A stretch of 60,059 nucleotides of DNA from an uncultured Bacilli bacterium (GTDB taxonomy: Bacteria > Bacillota_I > Bacilli_A > RF39 > UBA660). A program made the translations under genes and the position numbers. Where the stretch lies: the NCBI GenBank assembly GCA_947623845.1, contig CANQHM010000001.1, forward strand, positions 1-60,059, read 5' to 3'. This document shows, piece by piece, positions 1-8,061 of the stretch (positions are counted from its first letter, which is position 1; each line of letters begins with the position of its first letter). A model generated the notes under the pieces. That model worked only from the letters and a program-made list of their open reading frames with translations, ran no database searches and had not been told where the DNA came from.

Positions 1-290
1 AATTCATTAAATTCAGGAGAACTTTCGATATCATTTTTAACAAAATCAAAATTTTCCATTTCTGGTTGTTTAATTAAACGTCCAGCTCCAATAGTTGTAT
101 GTCCTACTTCACTATTGCCCATTTGACCTTTAGATAAACCAACTGCTTCTTCGGAAGCTTTTAATAAACAATGTGGGTAATTCTCCCATAAGTTTATAAA
201 ATTTCTAATATTACTATTTAAAACGGCATTCCCGTGTTTTTCTTGTCTCATTCCAAAACCATCTAGTACAATCATTATTATCTTCTTCAT
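1..290 (-). CDS. gpmI: 2,3-bisphosphoglycerate-independent phosphoglycerate mutase, N-terminal part
   Basis: Interconverts 3- and 2-phosphoglycerate in glycolysis; a cytosolic Mn-dependent enzyme of the alkaline-phosphatase superfamily. The first 96 codons are present and the rest lies beyond base 1. Seen: an opening with IVLDGFG, which carries the first metal-binding Asp, then MGNSEVGH, which contains the catalytic Ser of this family, followed by IGAGR. The start ATG at 290 has AGGTGA six bases upstream. The reading frame is open to the window edge, so it is cut by the window and not broken. It is the 3'-most glycolytic gene here, separated from pgk-tpiA by two surface-protein cassettes and spo0A. 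Confidence 0.93.
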   Translation of the reverse strand, partial: MKKIIMIVLDGFGMRQEKHGNAVLNSNIRNFINLWENYPHCLLKASEEAVGLSKGQMGNSEVGHTTIGAGRLIKQPEMENFDFVKNDIESSPEFNE

Positions 291-369
291 ATCTTCACCT
301 ATGTTAATAATACCACAAAAATACTTGTATCGTTTAAAAAAATGTTAATAAGTTTTAAGTTATTAACAT

Positions 370-1662
370 TTAACTAATAATATATGGTTCTTCAAATGTT
401 CCCTGACCTCCTGTTATTTGGATGTTAGATTTTAAATATAATGCAGGATTTGCATAATCCTCAAGTTTCACATCACGATATCCAACGTATCCATTTTGTT
501 GAATATAGGAAACATAATGAATCCCATTTGTACTCGGTGTAAGTGTCCATTGGTCTTGCCCTGATATATATAACCAATCCGTATCTTTACATCCAGAAGA
601 ATAAGCAAATAAATTTGTTGCTAAACAAGTTTTTCTATCCACTCCATTATTGCTTCCATTAGTAGCGAATCCATAATCACTAGAATACATAAGTGCTACT
701 TTACCATTCCAAGTTACTGGAGCTCCAGATGGTACATTATTTAACCTTTCTTTTTCATAATATTCTGATGCTGTTATATCGCGAGTATTCCACCCACCTA
801 AATTCCACCTTACATTTTCAATCATATTCAAAGTTGTAGCATTAATAGCTCTTGGAAGTGTTTCTGATGTATATGTACCATTATCATTTGAGTTTAAATA
901 ATCATTATTTAAAGATATTTGTAAATCTGCATTTGCCCAATTATTTATATTACTAGTAGCCCAAACTAGATTGCCTATACTATCTGCCCTGATTATTTTT
1001 GCTAAATTTGCTTTAGTGGTATTATCTGTATTCACCTTTTCATCTGCTATTGTTATATTTTTAAATGAACCGATAATTCGCCATCTTTCACATTTATGTT
1101 GTTCATCTTCTGCATTATCATTATTTAAATCATTATACTTTAAACAGTTAAACCAGATATAATTTGATGGAGTTGCTCCAATATATCTAGCATTACCATC
1201 AGGGTCATCATATGCTAATTGTTTACTAGTATGTTGTTCTTTTTGTAACAAACACTCACTCATTGATAAATTTTTACAAGTATAAGCTTTAAATGGATCA
1301 CTACTAAATTTAATTACACATTTATCAGGTTGATTATTTTTTAAAGTAAATTCCCAATTTTCGCTATCAAATGTTATTATTCCGTCATTTTCACATTCAT
1401 AATCACTATAAACATAACCTTCTTCTTTTGTTGGAAATTCGGGTTTAGATTCATTATCGATTAATACTGACACAACAATATCTTTTTTGACAAATTCACT
1501 TACTGTATTAAAAACCAACTTATTAGTGTGGCGGACTTGGTATAGAGCATACGTACTTCCTACTGCTACAATTAATAAGAGTGCTATTACACTATATAAT
1601 ATCTTATTCTTATTACCATTCTTTATTTTATTTAACTCTTTATCAGGATTAAATCTTCTCAT
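370..1662 (-). CDS. SipW-type surface protein with C-terminal WRIIG domain (cassette 1)
   Basis: A 430-residue predicted exported or membrane-anchored protein of unknown function, one of five paralogues in the window. Seen: a cytoplasmic head RRFNPDKEL, a hydrophobic segment at about residues 21-42 ending GSTYALY (resembling the SipW-dependent signal class of TasA/camelysin proteins), a conserved region to about residue 160, then WRIIG at 194-198 and a C-terminal Trp/Gly-rich domain ending PYIIS. The C-terminal pattern (WRIIG, LNNDYLNS, GKVALMYSSDYG, WTLTPS, G-GTFEEPYI) resembles DUF6273-like or C-type-lectin-like modules; that assignment is inference. The ATG at 1662 is preferred over an upstream ATG at 1701 because AAGGAG lies eight bases before it and all paralogues start at M(R/K)(R/K)FNP. 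It diverges from XRE genes beginning at 1862. Confidence 0.8.
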   Translation of the reverse strand: MRRFNPDKELNKIKNGNKNKILYSVIALLLIVAVGSTYALYQVRHTNKLVFNTVSEFVKKDIVVSVLIDNESKPEFPTKEEGYVYSDYECENDGIITFDSENWEFTLKNNQPDKCVIKFSSDPFKAYTCKNLSMSECLLQKEQHTSKQLAYDDPDGNARYIGATPSNYIWFNCLKYNDLNNDNAEDEQHKCERWRIIGSFKNITIADEKVNTDNTTKANLAKIIRADSIGNLVWATSNINNWANADLQISLNNDYLNSNDNGTYTSETLPRAINATTLNMIENVRWNLGGWNTRDITASEYYEKERLNNVPSGAPVTWNGKVALMYSSDYGFATNGSNNGVDRKTCLATNLFAYSSGCKDTDWLYISGQDQWTLTPSTNGIHYVSYIQQNGYVGYRDVKLEDYANPALYLKSNIQITGGQGTFEEPYIIS

Positions 1663-1678
1663 ATTCTTATCTCCTTTT

Positions 1679-1694
1679 ATGACATATATGTCAT
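1679..1694. promoter_or_regulatory. Perfect 16-bp palindrome, candidate operator
   Basis: ATGACATATATGTCAT is identical to its reverse complement. It lies between the start of transcription predicted for the surface gene and its ribosome binding site, where a bound dimeric repressor such as the neighbouring XRE protein would block transcription. The regulator assignment is inference. Confidence 0.5.
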
Positions 1695-1707
1695 ATATCA
1701 TAATTTT

Positions 1708-1736
1708 GTTATACCATAATATATAAATTTTTTCAA
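1708..1736 (-). promoter_or_regulatory. Sigma-A-type promoter of the cassette 1 surface gene
   Basis: On the minus strand a -35 TTGAAA (1731-1736) is followed after 17 bases by TATAAC (1708-1713). The predicted start lies near 1701, just upstream of the 16-bp palindrome. Confidence 0.6.
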
Positions 1737-1742
1737 GGTTAA

Positions 1743-1763
1743 ATTTAAGTATATAACTTAAAT
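1743..1763. promoter_or_regulatory. Inverted repeat in the divergent region, candidate operator
   Basis: Arms ATTTAAGT and ACTTAAAT are separated by ATATA (8-bp arms, 5-base spacer). It sits just upstream of the surface-gene -35 and about 100 bp before the XRE gene at 1862, so it could control either promoter. Confidence 0.4.
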
Positions 1764-1800
1764 ATTTTAAGCTATTAATTTATGGAGATTTAAACAAATA

Positions 1801-1815
1801 TTTTAGATAATTATA
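1801..1815 (+). promoter_or_regulatory. 15-bp motif shared with the promoter of the XRE gene at 57680
   Basis: TTTTAGATAATTATA occurs here, 46 bp before the XRE start, and identically at 57646-57660, 19 bp before the homologous XRE gene. It may contain a -10 element or a common operator. The function is inference; the identity is seen. Confidence 0.45.
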
Positions 1816-1861
1816 CTGAAGTTTTTTATGCTATTTGCTTAAACTTTAGAAAGAGGTTTAT

Positions 1862-2161
1862 ATGAAAGATACTACAAATAATAAAGAAAAATTACTAACT
1901 TTACTCGGTAAAAATATTAACTATTATAGATTTCATTGTAATAATAAAAATATAATGAACGATAAAGGTTATGTTACTATTGAAAAACTAGCAGAAGAAA
2001 TAAATAGTAGTGCTAATATGTTATATAATTTAACTGCTAAAAATGTTAAACAGGGAGTTTCACTAATATATATTGATAAAATAGCTCGAGCTTTAAATGT
2101 AAGCCTACATTGTTTCTTCTTAAAAGATCCAATATCAAATCCTCCTCAATATGATAAATAG
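1862..2161 (+). CDS. XRE-family helix-turn-helix regulator (cassette 1, first)
   Basis: A 99-residue DNA-binding protein, probable repressor or activator of the divergent surface gene. Seen: an N-terminal GKNINYYR, then a helix-turn-helix region from about residue 39 (VTIEKLAEEINSSANMLYNL) and DKIARALNVSLHCFF typical of the last XRE helices. It is clearly related to the regulator at 57680, which shares ISKNIKYYRHY, RLAEL and VKQ segments, and both lie upstream of closely related surface genes. The ATG at 1862 follows AGAGG. It ends four bases before the TTG alternative start of the next XRE gene, so the two are probably co-transcribed. Confidence 0.78.
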   Translation: MKDTTNNKEKLLTLLGKNINYYRFHCNNKNIMNDKGYVTIEKLAEEINSSANMLYNLTAKNVKQGVSLIYIDKIARALNVSLHCFFLKDPISNPPQYDK

Positions 2162-2170
2162 GTATTGTAT

Positions 2171-2368
2171 ATGATAGGAAAATATAGATTATTAAGAGGA
2201 CTTACTCAAGAAGAATTAGCAGAAAAATTAAATATTTCCTGGCGTCAAGTACAAAGAATAGAAACTGGTAAATGTAGTCCTTCTCTAAAAACTTTTAAAA
2301 AAATTATTAAAGTATTAAATATTAGTGATAAAGATGTTTTAGATTATTTAAAACAAGAAAAAAATTGA
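2171..2368 (+). CDS. XRE-family helix-turn-helix regulator (cassette 1, second)
   Basis: A 65-residue single-domain XRE protein. Seen: YRLLRGLTQEELAEKLNIS (helices 1-2), WRQVQRIETGKCSP (recognition helix and following loop) and a leucine-rich end IIKVLNIS, covering nearly the whole chain, so it is a minimal HTH protein. The ATG at 2171 is preferred over TTG at 2165 because AGGT lies seven bases upstream. It follows the first XRE gene by nine bases and precedes the convergent second surface gene, from which it is separated by a shared terminator. Which surface gene it controls is unknown. Confidence 0.78.
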   Translation: MIGKYRLLRGLTQEELAEKLNISWRQVQRIETGKCSPSLKTFKKIIKVLNISDKDVLDYLKQEKN

Positions 2369-2396
2369 TATTTTAGTTTTTCTAGATATCAATTTT
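2361..2396. terminator. Bidirectional terminator-like hairpin between convergent genes
   Basis: Arms AAAATTGATAT (2361-2371) and ATATCAATTTT (2386-2396) form an 11-bp stem that overlaps the stop codon of the XRE gene and lies just past the stop of the convergent surface gene. The stem is A+T-rich, so its strength is uncertain. Confidence 0.5.
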
Positions 2397-2405
2397 AATT
2401 TAGCT

Positions 2406-3671
2406 TTATTTTATAATATATGGTTCTTCAAAGGTACCTGTACCTGTTTGTAATTTTATGTTTGGAGTTAAGTAAACGGTAGGTAAATAATAATGTATAC
2501 TTTCATTACAATAACTTGACCATAATTCTCCACCACCACTGATGCAATTAACTTGTAAAGGACTTAAAGGCATAGGGGTAATAGTCCAACTACGATTTCC
2601 GCGGCCTTTATTCTCATAATCATTTCCCGTTGTATTAGAATATGTTAACCAAGAATTTAGACCACATTGAGAATACTCAGATGTCCAAATTATTGGACTT
2701 CTAGAAAGACAAGAGTTTCTTCCTATACTACCACCATTAGTAGCAAAAATATGGTCACTGCCATATACTAGTGCTATTTTCCCAATCCAAAATTTTTCTC
2801 TTGTTTCACCAGGGCATCTATTAAACGTTTCACAATTTCCAATATTAATTCTCTCATTAATATATATACTTTGAGCGGTACTACCATTCAATGCCCCAAG
2901 ATACCAAACAACATTAGCAATTAGTGATGAATTTGGTGAATTTAAATTTTCTTCCGAATTTAAATATTTATTTAAACTAGCATTTGCCCAATCATTTTTA
3001 GCTTCAGTATTCCAATACATTTGCGATGTAGTTTTATTCCTTACTATTTTTATCAAACTTTGATTGATAGTTTCTTCTCCAGATTCTTCATTAACTGTTG
3101 TTACATTGTTCATTAACCCTATAATCCGCCATCTTTCACATTTATGCTCTTCATCTTCCGCATTTTCATTTGTTAAATCATCATATTTTAAACAATTAAA
3201 CCAAATAAAATTTTCGGGATTAGGACCAATATATCTTAAATTAGCATCATTGGTTTCGTCGACGATGACATCTTCATTTTTTCTTATAGTATCATAATTA
3301 ATATTTTTTGGACCGAATTTAATTGTACATTTATCAGGTCCATTGGAATTAACAGATGCTATCCATTTATCTGGATCAAATGTTACGTTAGCATCTCCAT
3401 CACATTCATAACCACTAAAAGCATAACCATCTTCTTTTCCCGGAAATTCATTTTGAGTTTCACCATTAACTAATACTGATAAATAAATATCTCTTTTCTT
3501 AAATTCACCTACTGTATTAAACACTAACTTATTTGTGTGTCTTACTTGGTATAGGGCATATGTACTTCCTATTGCTATAATAAGTAATAATGAACATATT
3601 CCAATTATTATTTTATTTCTATTTTTATGCTCTATTCTTCTTAATTCTTTCTCGGGATTAAATCTTCTCAT
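2406..3671 (-). CDS. SipW-type surface protein with C-terminal WRIIG domain (cassette 2)
   Basis: A 421-residue paralogue of the proteins at 370 and 56109. Seen: MRRFNPEKEL head, one hydrophobic segment (residues about 22-42) ending GSTYALYQVRHTNKLVFNTV, a conserved ectodomain start with SGYECDGD, then YIGPNPENFIWFNC and ERWRIIGLM, and a divergent C-terminal domain ending GTFEEPYIIK. The C-terminal half contains several Cys residues (for example in NCETFNRCPG), which could form disulfides outside the cell. The start at 3671 is preferred over ATG at 3677 because AGGAG is eight bases upstream and paralogues align there. It diverges from the XRE gene at 3782. Its ligand or function is not recognisable. 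Confidence 0.8.
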   Translation of the reverse strand: MRRFNPEKELRRIEHKNRNKIIIGICSLLLIIAIGSTYALYQVRHTNKLVFNTVGEFKKRDIYLSVLVNGETQNEFPGKEDGYAFSGYECDGDANVTFDPDKWIASVNSNGPDKCTIKFGPKNINYDTIRKNEDVIVDETNDANLRYIGPNPENFIWFNCLKYDDLTNENAEDEEHKCERWRIIGLMNNVTTVNEESGEETINQSLIKIVRNKTTSQMYWNTEAKNDWANASLNKYLNSEENLNSPNSSLIANVVWYLGALNGSTAQSIYINERINIGNCETFNRCPGETREKFWIGKIALVYGSDHIFATNGGSIGRNSCLSRSPIIWTSEYSQCGLNSWLTYSNTTGNDYENKGRGNRSWTITPMPLSPLQVNCISGGGELWSSYCNESIHYYLPTVYLTPNIKLQTGTGTFEEPYIIK

Positions 3672-3697
3672 ATTCATCTCTCCTATCTTTTGACATT

Positions 3698-3766
3698 ATT
3701 ATAGCACATTTTGCATATATTTACTCAACTTTTTTATTTTTTTTCAACAAACATAAGAAAATATAT
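3698..3766. promoter_or_regulatory. Divergent promoter region of cassette 2 with spaced inverted repeat
   Basis: A minus-strand -10 TATAAT (3698-3703) serves the surface gene, with a loose -35 TTGAGT 19 bases upstream. CATATATTT (3714-3722) and AAATATATG (3758-3766) form 9-bp inverted repeats 35 bp apart, which could be two half-operators. The A+T richness makes chance occurrence possible. Confidence 0.35.
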
Positions 3767-3781
3767 GTAAAGGTGAGATGT

Positions 3782-4213
3782 ATGAATTTAGAAAGATTAT
3801 ATTTCCTTAGGGAAGAAAATGACTTAACGCAAGATGAAATTGGTAATATATTAGGAGTGTCAAAATCTGCAATATCGAAGTGGGAAAATGGCAAAGAAAT
3901 AATCCCTTTAAATAAATTAAATGAGTTAGCTAACTATTTTCATACTAGTTTAGATTATTTAGTTGGATTAAGTGATATTAAAACATATCCTGATTTAAAA
4001 GATGATATCAGTAGAGACTTAATAAGTGCAAGGCTTAAAGAATTTCGTCATGAAAATAAATTATCACAAAGAGATTTAGCAAGAATTTTTCATACTGGAG
4101 CTTCTACTTTTGCCCATTATGAAACTAAAAGATATCTTATCTTAACATCACTTGCTTATTCTTTATGTAAAAAATATAATCTTTCTTTAGATTATCTATG
4201 TGGAAAAAAATAA
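3782..4213 (+). CDS. Tandem XRE helix-turn-helix regulator (cassette 2)
   Basis: A 143-residue protein containing two XRE domains in one chain. Seen: domain 1 at about residues 1-60 (LREENDLTQDEIGNILGVSKSAISKWENGK, then LDYLVGL), domain 2 at about 80-143 (ARLKEFRHENKLSQRDLARIFHTGASTFAHYETKRY, then LDYLCGKK). Two HTH units in one polypeptide could bind a non-palindromic or spaced site as a monomer. The ATG at 3782 has AAAGGTG six bases upstream and is preferred over GTG at 3773. It diverges from the cassette 2 surface gene, 110 bp apart, and is convergent with spo0A. Confidence 0.82.
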   Translation: MNLERLYFLREENDLTQDEIGNILGVSKSAISKWENGKEIIPLNKLNELANYFHTSLDYLVGLSDIKTYPDLKDDISRDLISARLKEFRHENKLSQRDLARIFHTGASTFAHYETKRYLILTSLAYSLCKKYNLSLDYLCGKK

Positions 4214-4222
4214 TAATTCATT

Positions 4223-4246
4223 AAAAAAGAAACTATCTCTAGTTTC
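4223..4246 (-). terminator. Intrinsic terminator of spo0A
   Basis: On the minus strand a 7-bp stem GAAACTA/TAGTTTC with a four-base loop is followed by six Us. It begins one base after the spo0A stop. Confidence 0.75.
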
Positions 4247-5014
4247 CTATACCATTTGTAATTCCATTCCTCTATCCATTTTAATTTTATCAGCAACAGT
4301 AGCTATAAACTCACTATTAGTAGGTTTAGCTCGATCATAATCTACAGAATTACCAAATATTTCTTCCATTAAATCATAATCTCCTCTATTCCAACTAACT
4401 TCAATAGCATGTCTTATAGCTCTTTCTACTCTAGATGGGGTTGTATCATATTTTAAAGCAATTTCAGGATATAACTCTTTAGTAATACCACCTAAGTATT
4501 TAGGGTTTTCATACATCATAATAACACTATCTCTAATATATTGATAACCTTTAATATGAGATGGTACTCCTAAATTATGTAACATTTTACTAACCTTTAA
4601 ATCTAATTTATTACTAGTAGTTTTATGAACAACTTCTAATTCACTATTCGCTACTTCACTAATTCTTTTTTCTAATACTTTTAAATCAAATGGTTTAAGC
4701 ATATAATAACTTATTCCATAATCACTTACTTTTCTTATGGTTTCTTCTTTATTATAACTTGTTAATATTATTACTCTTCCTTTAATATGTTCTTTACTCA
4801 TAACATCTAATACTTCTAAGCCATCAATTTTAGGAAGAATTATATCTAATAATATAACATCATATTCTTTACTACGTATTTTTTTAAGTGCTTCTTCTCC
4901 ATCACAAGCACTATCTACTACTTTAATTACGGCGTGACTACTGAAATACTTACTAATCATACTTATTGAAGATACATTATCATCTACAACAAGTACATTA
5001 ATCTTATTTTTCAT
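4247..5014 (-). CDS. spo0A: Sporulation master regulator Spo0A
   Basis: Response regulator that, when phosphorylated by the sporulation phosphorelay, activates and represses sporulation and stationary-phase genes. 255 residues, close to the usual 260-270. Seen: a receiver domain with acidic pair DD at 11-12, phosphoacceptor D57 in LLDIILPKIDG, T85 and K107 (MLKPFD), then the Spo0A effector domain with GVPSHIKGYQYIRDSV, the helix-turn-helix TTPSRVERAIRHAIEVSW and a tail with KPTNSEFIATVADKI. The ATG at 5014 follows GAGGAG. It has its own terminator, and two 0A-box-like sites lie upstream, suggesting autoregulation as in Bacillus. Its presence indicates a spore former or a recent descendant of one. 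Confidence 0.95.
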   Translation of the reverse strand: MKNKINVLVVDDNVSSISMISKYFSSHAVIKVVDSACDGEEALKKIRSKEYDVILLDIILPKIDGLEVLDVMSKEHIKGRVIILTSYNKEETIRKVSDYGISYYMLKPFDLKVLEKRISEVANSELEVVHKTTSNKLDLKVSKMLHNLGVPSHIKGYQYIRDSVIMMYENPKYLGGITKELYPEIALKYDTTPSRVERAIRHAIEVSWNRGDYDLMEEIFGNSVDYDRAKPTNSEFIATVADKIKMDRGMELQMV

Positions 5015-5064
5015 ATCTTCTCCTCATTATTCTTATATTTACTGCACGCATTCTTATTATAAAA

Positions 5065-5100
5065 TTAAAAAAGACAAAATACTAGCATATATAATGTCTT
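5065..5100 (-). terminator. Weak terminator-like hairpin after tpiA
   Basis: On the minus strand AAGACA and TGTCTT form a 6-bp stem around an 18-base loop and are followed by a U run. It could end the pgk-tpiA transcript before spo0A. The stem is short and the loop long. Confidence 0.3.
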
Positions 5101-5104
5101 CTTA

Positions 5105-5148
5105 TGTCGAATAATGTAAATAATTGTTAAAATATCTTCTTTGACGAA
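5105..5148. promoter_or_regulatory. Two 0A-box-like sites upstream of spo0A
   Basis: TGTCGAA (5105-5111) and TGACGAA (5142-5148) both match the Spo0A binding consensus TGNCGAA. They lie 91-134 bp upstream of the spo0A start, in the short gap after tpiA. Autoregulation is inferred from the position and from known Spo0A biology. Confidence 0.5.
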
Positions 5149-5152
5149 AATT

Positions 5153-5875
5153 TTACTTATCTATTTCGGTAATTATGTCTTCTAAATGACTAACATTTAG
5201 GGAAGCATTTCCTACTAAATAACCATCTAAGTTTTCTATTTCTTCTAGTTCTTTTATGTTATCGCGATTGATACTTCCCCCATATAATACGGGAATTTCT
5301 ACTTCATAGTAATCATAGATTAATTTTTTAATAAAACTTGTTACTTCAAAGATAATACTGTTACTAGCTTTTTCTCCCGTACCAATCGCCCATACTGGTT
5401 CATAAGCAATAATTATATTTTCTAACTCACTATGGGTAAAATTATTTAAAACTCTACCTATTTGTCTTTCTAAGACCGCCATAGTTTTATTGCGTTCTTT
5501 TTCTTCTTTAGTTTCGCCAATACAGTAGATTACTTTAAGACCTGCATTAAAACAATTACGAATCTTTTTAATTAATACGGTTTCATTTTCATTAAGAAGA
5601 ATTCTTCTTTCACTATGACCTACTAAAGAATAAGTAGCATTCATACTTTTTAGTTGTTTCGCACTAACCTCACCCGTATGTGCTCCGCCCTCATAAATAC
5701 TTACATCTTGACTTGCTAACTTACAATGGGATTTATTAAATAATAGTAAATAAGGTAGAGGTGGCGCAATAACCAATTCTAATTTCGTTCTTGGTAACTT
5801 ACGAAAGTCTTCTACATATTTTAAAGTTTCGACCAATGTTTTATTTTCTTTAAAATTACAAATCAAGTACTTCAC
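5153..5875 (-). CDS. tpiA: Triose-phosphate isomerase
   Basis: Interconverts dihydroxyacetone phosphate and glyceraldehyde 3-phosphate. 240 residues from GTG 5875, slightly shorter than the usual 248-255. Seen: substrate Asn7 and Lys9 in CNFKEN, catalytic His87 in VGHSERR, catalytic Glu159 in AYEPVWAIGTG, and the phosphate-binding LYGGSI and GYLVGNASL. The first motif is unusual: the standard N-W-K is N-F-K. GTG 5875 is chosen because AGGGTGA stands five bases before it; GTG 5884 is also in frame but has a poor site. The gene starts inside the end of pgk (20-base overlap), so translation is probably coupled. Confidence 0.92.
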   Translation of the reverse strand: MKYLICNFKENKTLVETLKYVEDFRKLPRTKLELVIAPPLPYLLLFNKSHCKLASQDVSIYEGGAHTGEVSAKQLKSMNATYSLVGHSERRILLNENETVLIKKIRNCFNAGLKVIYCIGETKEEKERNKTMAVLERQIGRVLNNFTHSELENIIIAYEPVWAIGTGEKASNSIIFEVTSFIKKLIYDYYEVEIPVLYGGSINRDNIKELEEIENLDGYLVGNASLNVSHLEDIITEIDK

Positions 5876-7067
5876 TTTCTTCACCCTTTTTTAATCCTTC
5901 TAAAGCGATAAGCTTTCCATCACAAATATATTCTAGTGTCGCTCCCCCACCAGTTGATAAGTAGGTAAATTTATCTTTATAACCAAAGTTTATCGCGGCG
6001 CTTACGGAATCTCCTCCACCCACAATAATACTTGCTTTACTTTCACTCATTATTCTAAACATTTCTTTCGTTCCATTAGCAAATTTAGGATTTTCATACA
6101 TACCCGCAGTTCCGTTTACGAATATTGTTTTCGAACTATCTATGGCTGTTTGATATTTTTTTAAAGTATTATACCCAACATCTAAAATCTTATCATCATC
6201 TTTAATTTCTACTAAAGTTTTGGCATCTACATAATTAGGATCATAATTATTACCCACAATAACATCTAATGGTAGCATTATCTTACTTTTATATTTCTTT
6301 AATAAATCATTTACTTCTTTTAAAATGCTTTCATCTTCACAAGCTATAGATTCTCCAATAGGTACTCCTAAAACTTTTAAACAAGTATTAGCAAGTCCAC
6401 CGGTTAATAATAAATTATCACATTTAGGAATTAACTTTTTAATTAGTGCTAATTTATCATCTATTTTCGCTCCACCCATAACAACTGTAAAAGGATGCTC
6501 GGGATTTAAAACATATTTATCTAACATTTCAATTTCTTTTTCTACTAAAAGGCCAATACAACTTGGTAAGTATTTCGCAATACCACTTGTTGAAGCATGA
6601 GCTCTATGGGCACTACCAAAGGCATCCATTACAAAGACGTCTCCTAAACTAGCCCAATAAGATGCAAGTTGCGGATCATTTCCACTTTCTCTTTTCCCAT
6701 CTAAGTCTTCTACTCGAGTATTTTCTAACATTAATATCTCGCCTGGGAGAAGATTACTTGCGGTCTCTTCTAAGAAGAAACTTCTTGTTTGCTTACTAAA
6801 TGTTACTTTTCTTTTAATTAGTTCTTGTAAATGTAAAGCGACAGGTTCTAAAGTATTCTTCTCCGCATCTTCTTTAGTTTTTACTTTACCTAAATGCGAA
6901 AGTAAGATTACTTTACATCCTTTATCTAGTAAATAATTAAGAGTTGGTAAAGATTCTCTTATTTTATTATCATCTAAAATCTTGCCATCTTTTATAGGAA
7001 CATTATAATCTACTCTTACGATTACTCTTTTTCCATCAACATTCATATCTTCTAATCTATTGTACAT
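5856..7067 (-). CDS. pgk: Phosphoglycerate kinase
   Basis: Catalyses the first ATP-forming step of glycolysis from 1,3-bisphosphoglycerate. 403 residues, normal length. Seen: the N-terminal RVDYNVPI, LSHLGKVK (substrate-binding), HRAHAST, the hinge and nucleotide-binding VVMGGAKIDDKL, LLTGGLANT, and the C-terminal IVGGGDSVSAA with STGGGATLEYI. The ATG at 7067 follows GGTGA by seven bases. It is the first gene of a pgk-tpiA operon; an extended -10 (TGGTATAAT, TATAAT at 7084-7089) lies just upstream. gap, which usually precedes pgk in Bacillota, is 44 kb away in this window. Confidence 0.96.
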   Translation of the reverse strand: MYNRLEDMNVDGKRVIVRVDYNVPIKDGKILDDNKIRESLPTLNYLLDKGCKVILLSHLGKVKTKEDAEKNTLEPVALHLQELIKRKVTFSKQTRSFFLEETASNLLPGEILMLENTRVEDLDGKRESGNDPQLASYWASLGDVFVMDAFGSAHRAHASTSGIAKYLPSCIGLLVEKEIEMLDKYVLNPEHPFTVVMGGAKIDDKLALIKKLIPKCDNLLLTGGLANTCLKVLGVPIGESIACEDESILKEVNDLLKKYKSKIMLPLDVIVGNNYDPNYVDAKTLVEIKDDDKILDVGYNTLKKYQTAIDSSKTIFVNGTAGMYENPKFANGTKEMFRIMSESKASIIVGGGDSVSAAINFGYKDKFTYLSTGGGATLEYICDGKLIALEGLKKGEESEVLDL

Positions 7068-7147
7068 ATATCATTCACCATCTTTATTATACCAAGTAAT
7101 CCTAAATAAATGTAGTCCTAAATAAAGGAAATTTTTTAAATTTCTTT

Positions 7148-7182
7148 TTGGCAAATTGTAGCAAACAATGATACAATATAAT
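7148..7182 (+). promoter_or_regulatory. Promoter of the DUF3800 gene
   Basis: TTGGCA (7148-7153) is followed after 18 bases by TACAAT (7172-7177), overlapping a second -10 TATAAT (7177-7182). Since the predicted transcript begins near 7189, the in-frame ATG at 7168 cannot be used, which supports the start at 7207. Confidence 0.55.
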
Positions 7183-7206
7183 AGTTACACTTTTAAAGGA
7201 GGTTTT

Positions 7207-8061
7207 ATGCAAAAACAATATTTAATTTATTCTGATGAATCATACATTAGGGGAAAATTCTTTAGCAATTTTTATGGTGGAGCGTTAGTTGAATACTCTA
7301 AACTCCAATATATAAGCGATATCTTAAACAAAAGGAAAAAAGAATTAAATTTAGGTGGTGAAATTAAATGGTCTAAAATGAGTGAAAACTATCTTAACAA
7401 ATATATTGAAATGATAAATTTATTTTTTACATTTATTAAAAATAATGATATAAAAATTAGGATAATGTTTCGCCAAAATGCTTATGTATTCAATCAATTA
7501 GAAAAAGAAAAATATGACAATGAATATCAATTATTATATTATCAGTTTATAAAGCATTCGTTCGGATTAGATTATTGTGTTGAAAGTAAAAAAGATATTA
7601 TAAATTTAAAATTATACTTTGACCAACTACCCGATACTAAAGAAAAAAATGAAGAATTTAAAAGGCATGTTTTAAACTTAAATAACATTTTTGATAAACA
7701 TATACACATTAACCAAGAAGATATTGTAGAAATTAATTCAAAAGATCACGTAATCTTACAATGTATGGACATTATTTTGGGTGCAATAAATTTTAAATTA
7801 AATAACCTAAATTTAACTAAAATACCTGAAACAAATAAAAGAGGAAAAAGAACAATAGCGAAAGAAAAACTCTACAAAGTAATACTACATAATATTAGAG
7901 AAATATACCCAAATTTTAATATCGGGATTACAACTGGAACTAGAGGTAATATTAAAAATCGCTGGCTAGATCCATATAGGCATTGGAAATTTATCACAAA
8001 AGGAAGCACACTAAATCATACTATGACTAAAAAAGTTAAAAATTTAAATCAAAAAAAATAA
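7207..8061 (+). CDS. DUF3800 domain protein
   Basis: A 284-residue protein resembling the DUF3800 family, which has an RNase H-like fold and is often found near mobile or defence loci; its activity is not established. Seen: YLIYSDES at residues 4-11, the acidic start typical of the family, LNLGGEIKWSKMS, a central LKLYFDQLPD strand with acidic residues, and LQCMDIILGAI near the end (family pattern with D before a helix). The ATG at 7207 has AAAGGAGG four bases upstream. It is a single-gene transcript divergent from pgk and followed directly by a structured RNA candidate. The C-terminus is Lys-rich. Confidence 0.72.
   Translation: MQKQYLIYSDESYIRGKFFSNFYGGALVEYSKLQYISDILNKRKKELNLGGEIKWSKMSENYLNKYIEMINLFFTFIKNNDIKIRIMFRQNAYVFNQLEKEKYDNEYQLLYYQFIKHSFGLDYCVESKKDIINLKLYFDQLPDTKEKNEEFKRHVLNLNNIFDKHIHINQEDIVEINSKDHVILQCMDIILGAINFKLNNLNLTKIPETNKRGKRTIAKEKLYKVILHNIREIYPNFNIGITTGTRGNIKNRWLDPYRHWKFITKGSTLNHTMTKKVKNLNQKK

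Noticed and set aside
971..1726. Plus-strand open frames inside the cassette 1 surface gene
   Set aside because: They lie antisense to a gene with clear family relatives, lack ribosome sites and have low-complexity hydrophobic products typical of antisense frames.
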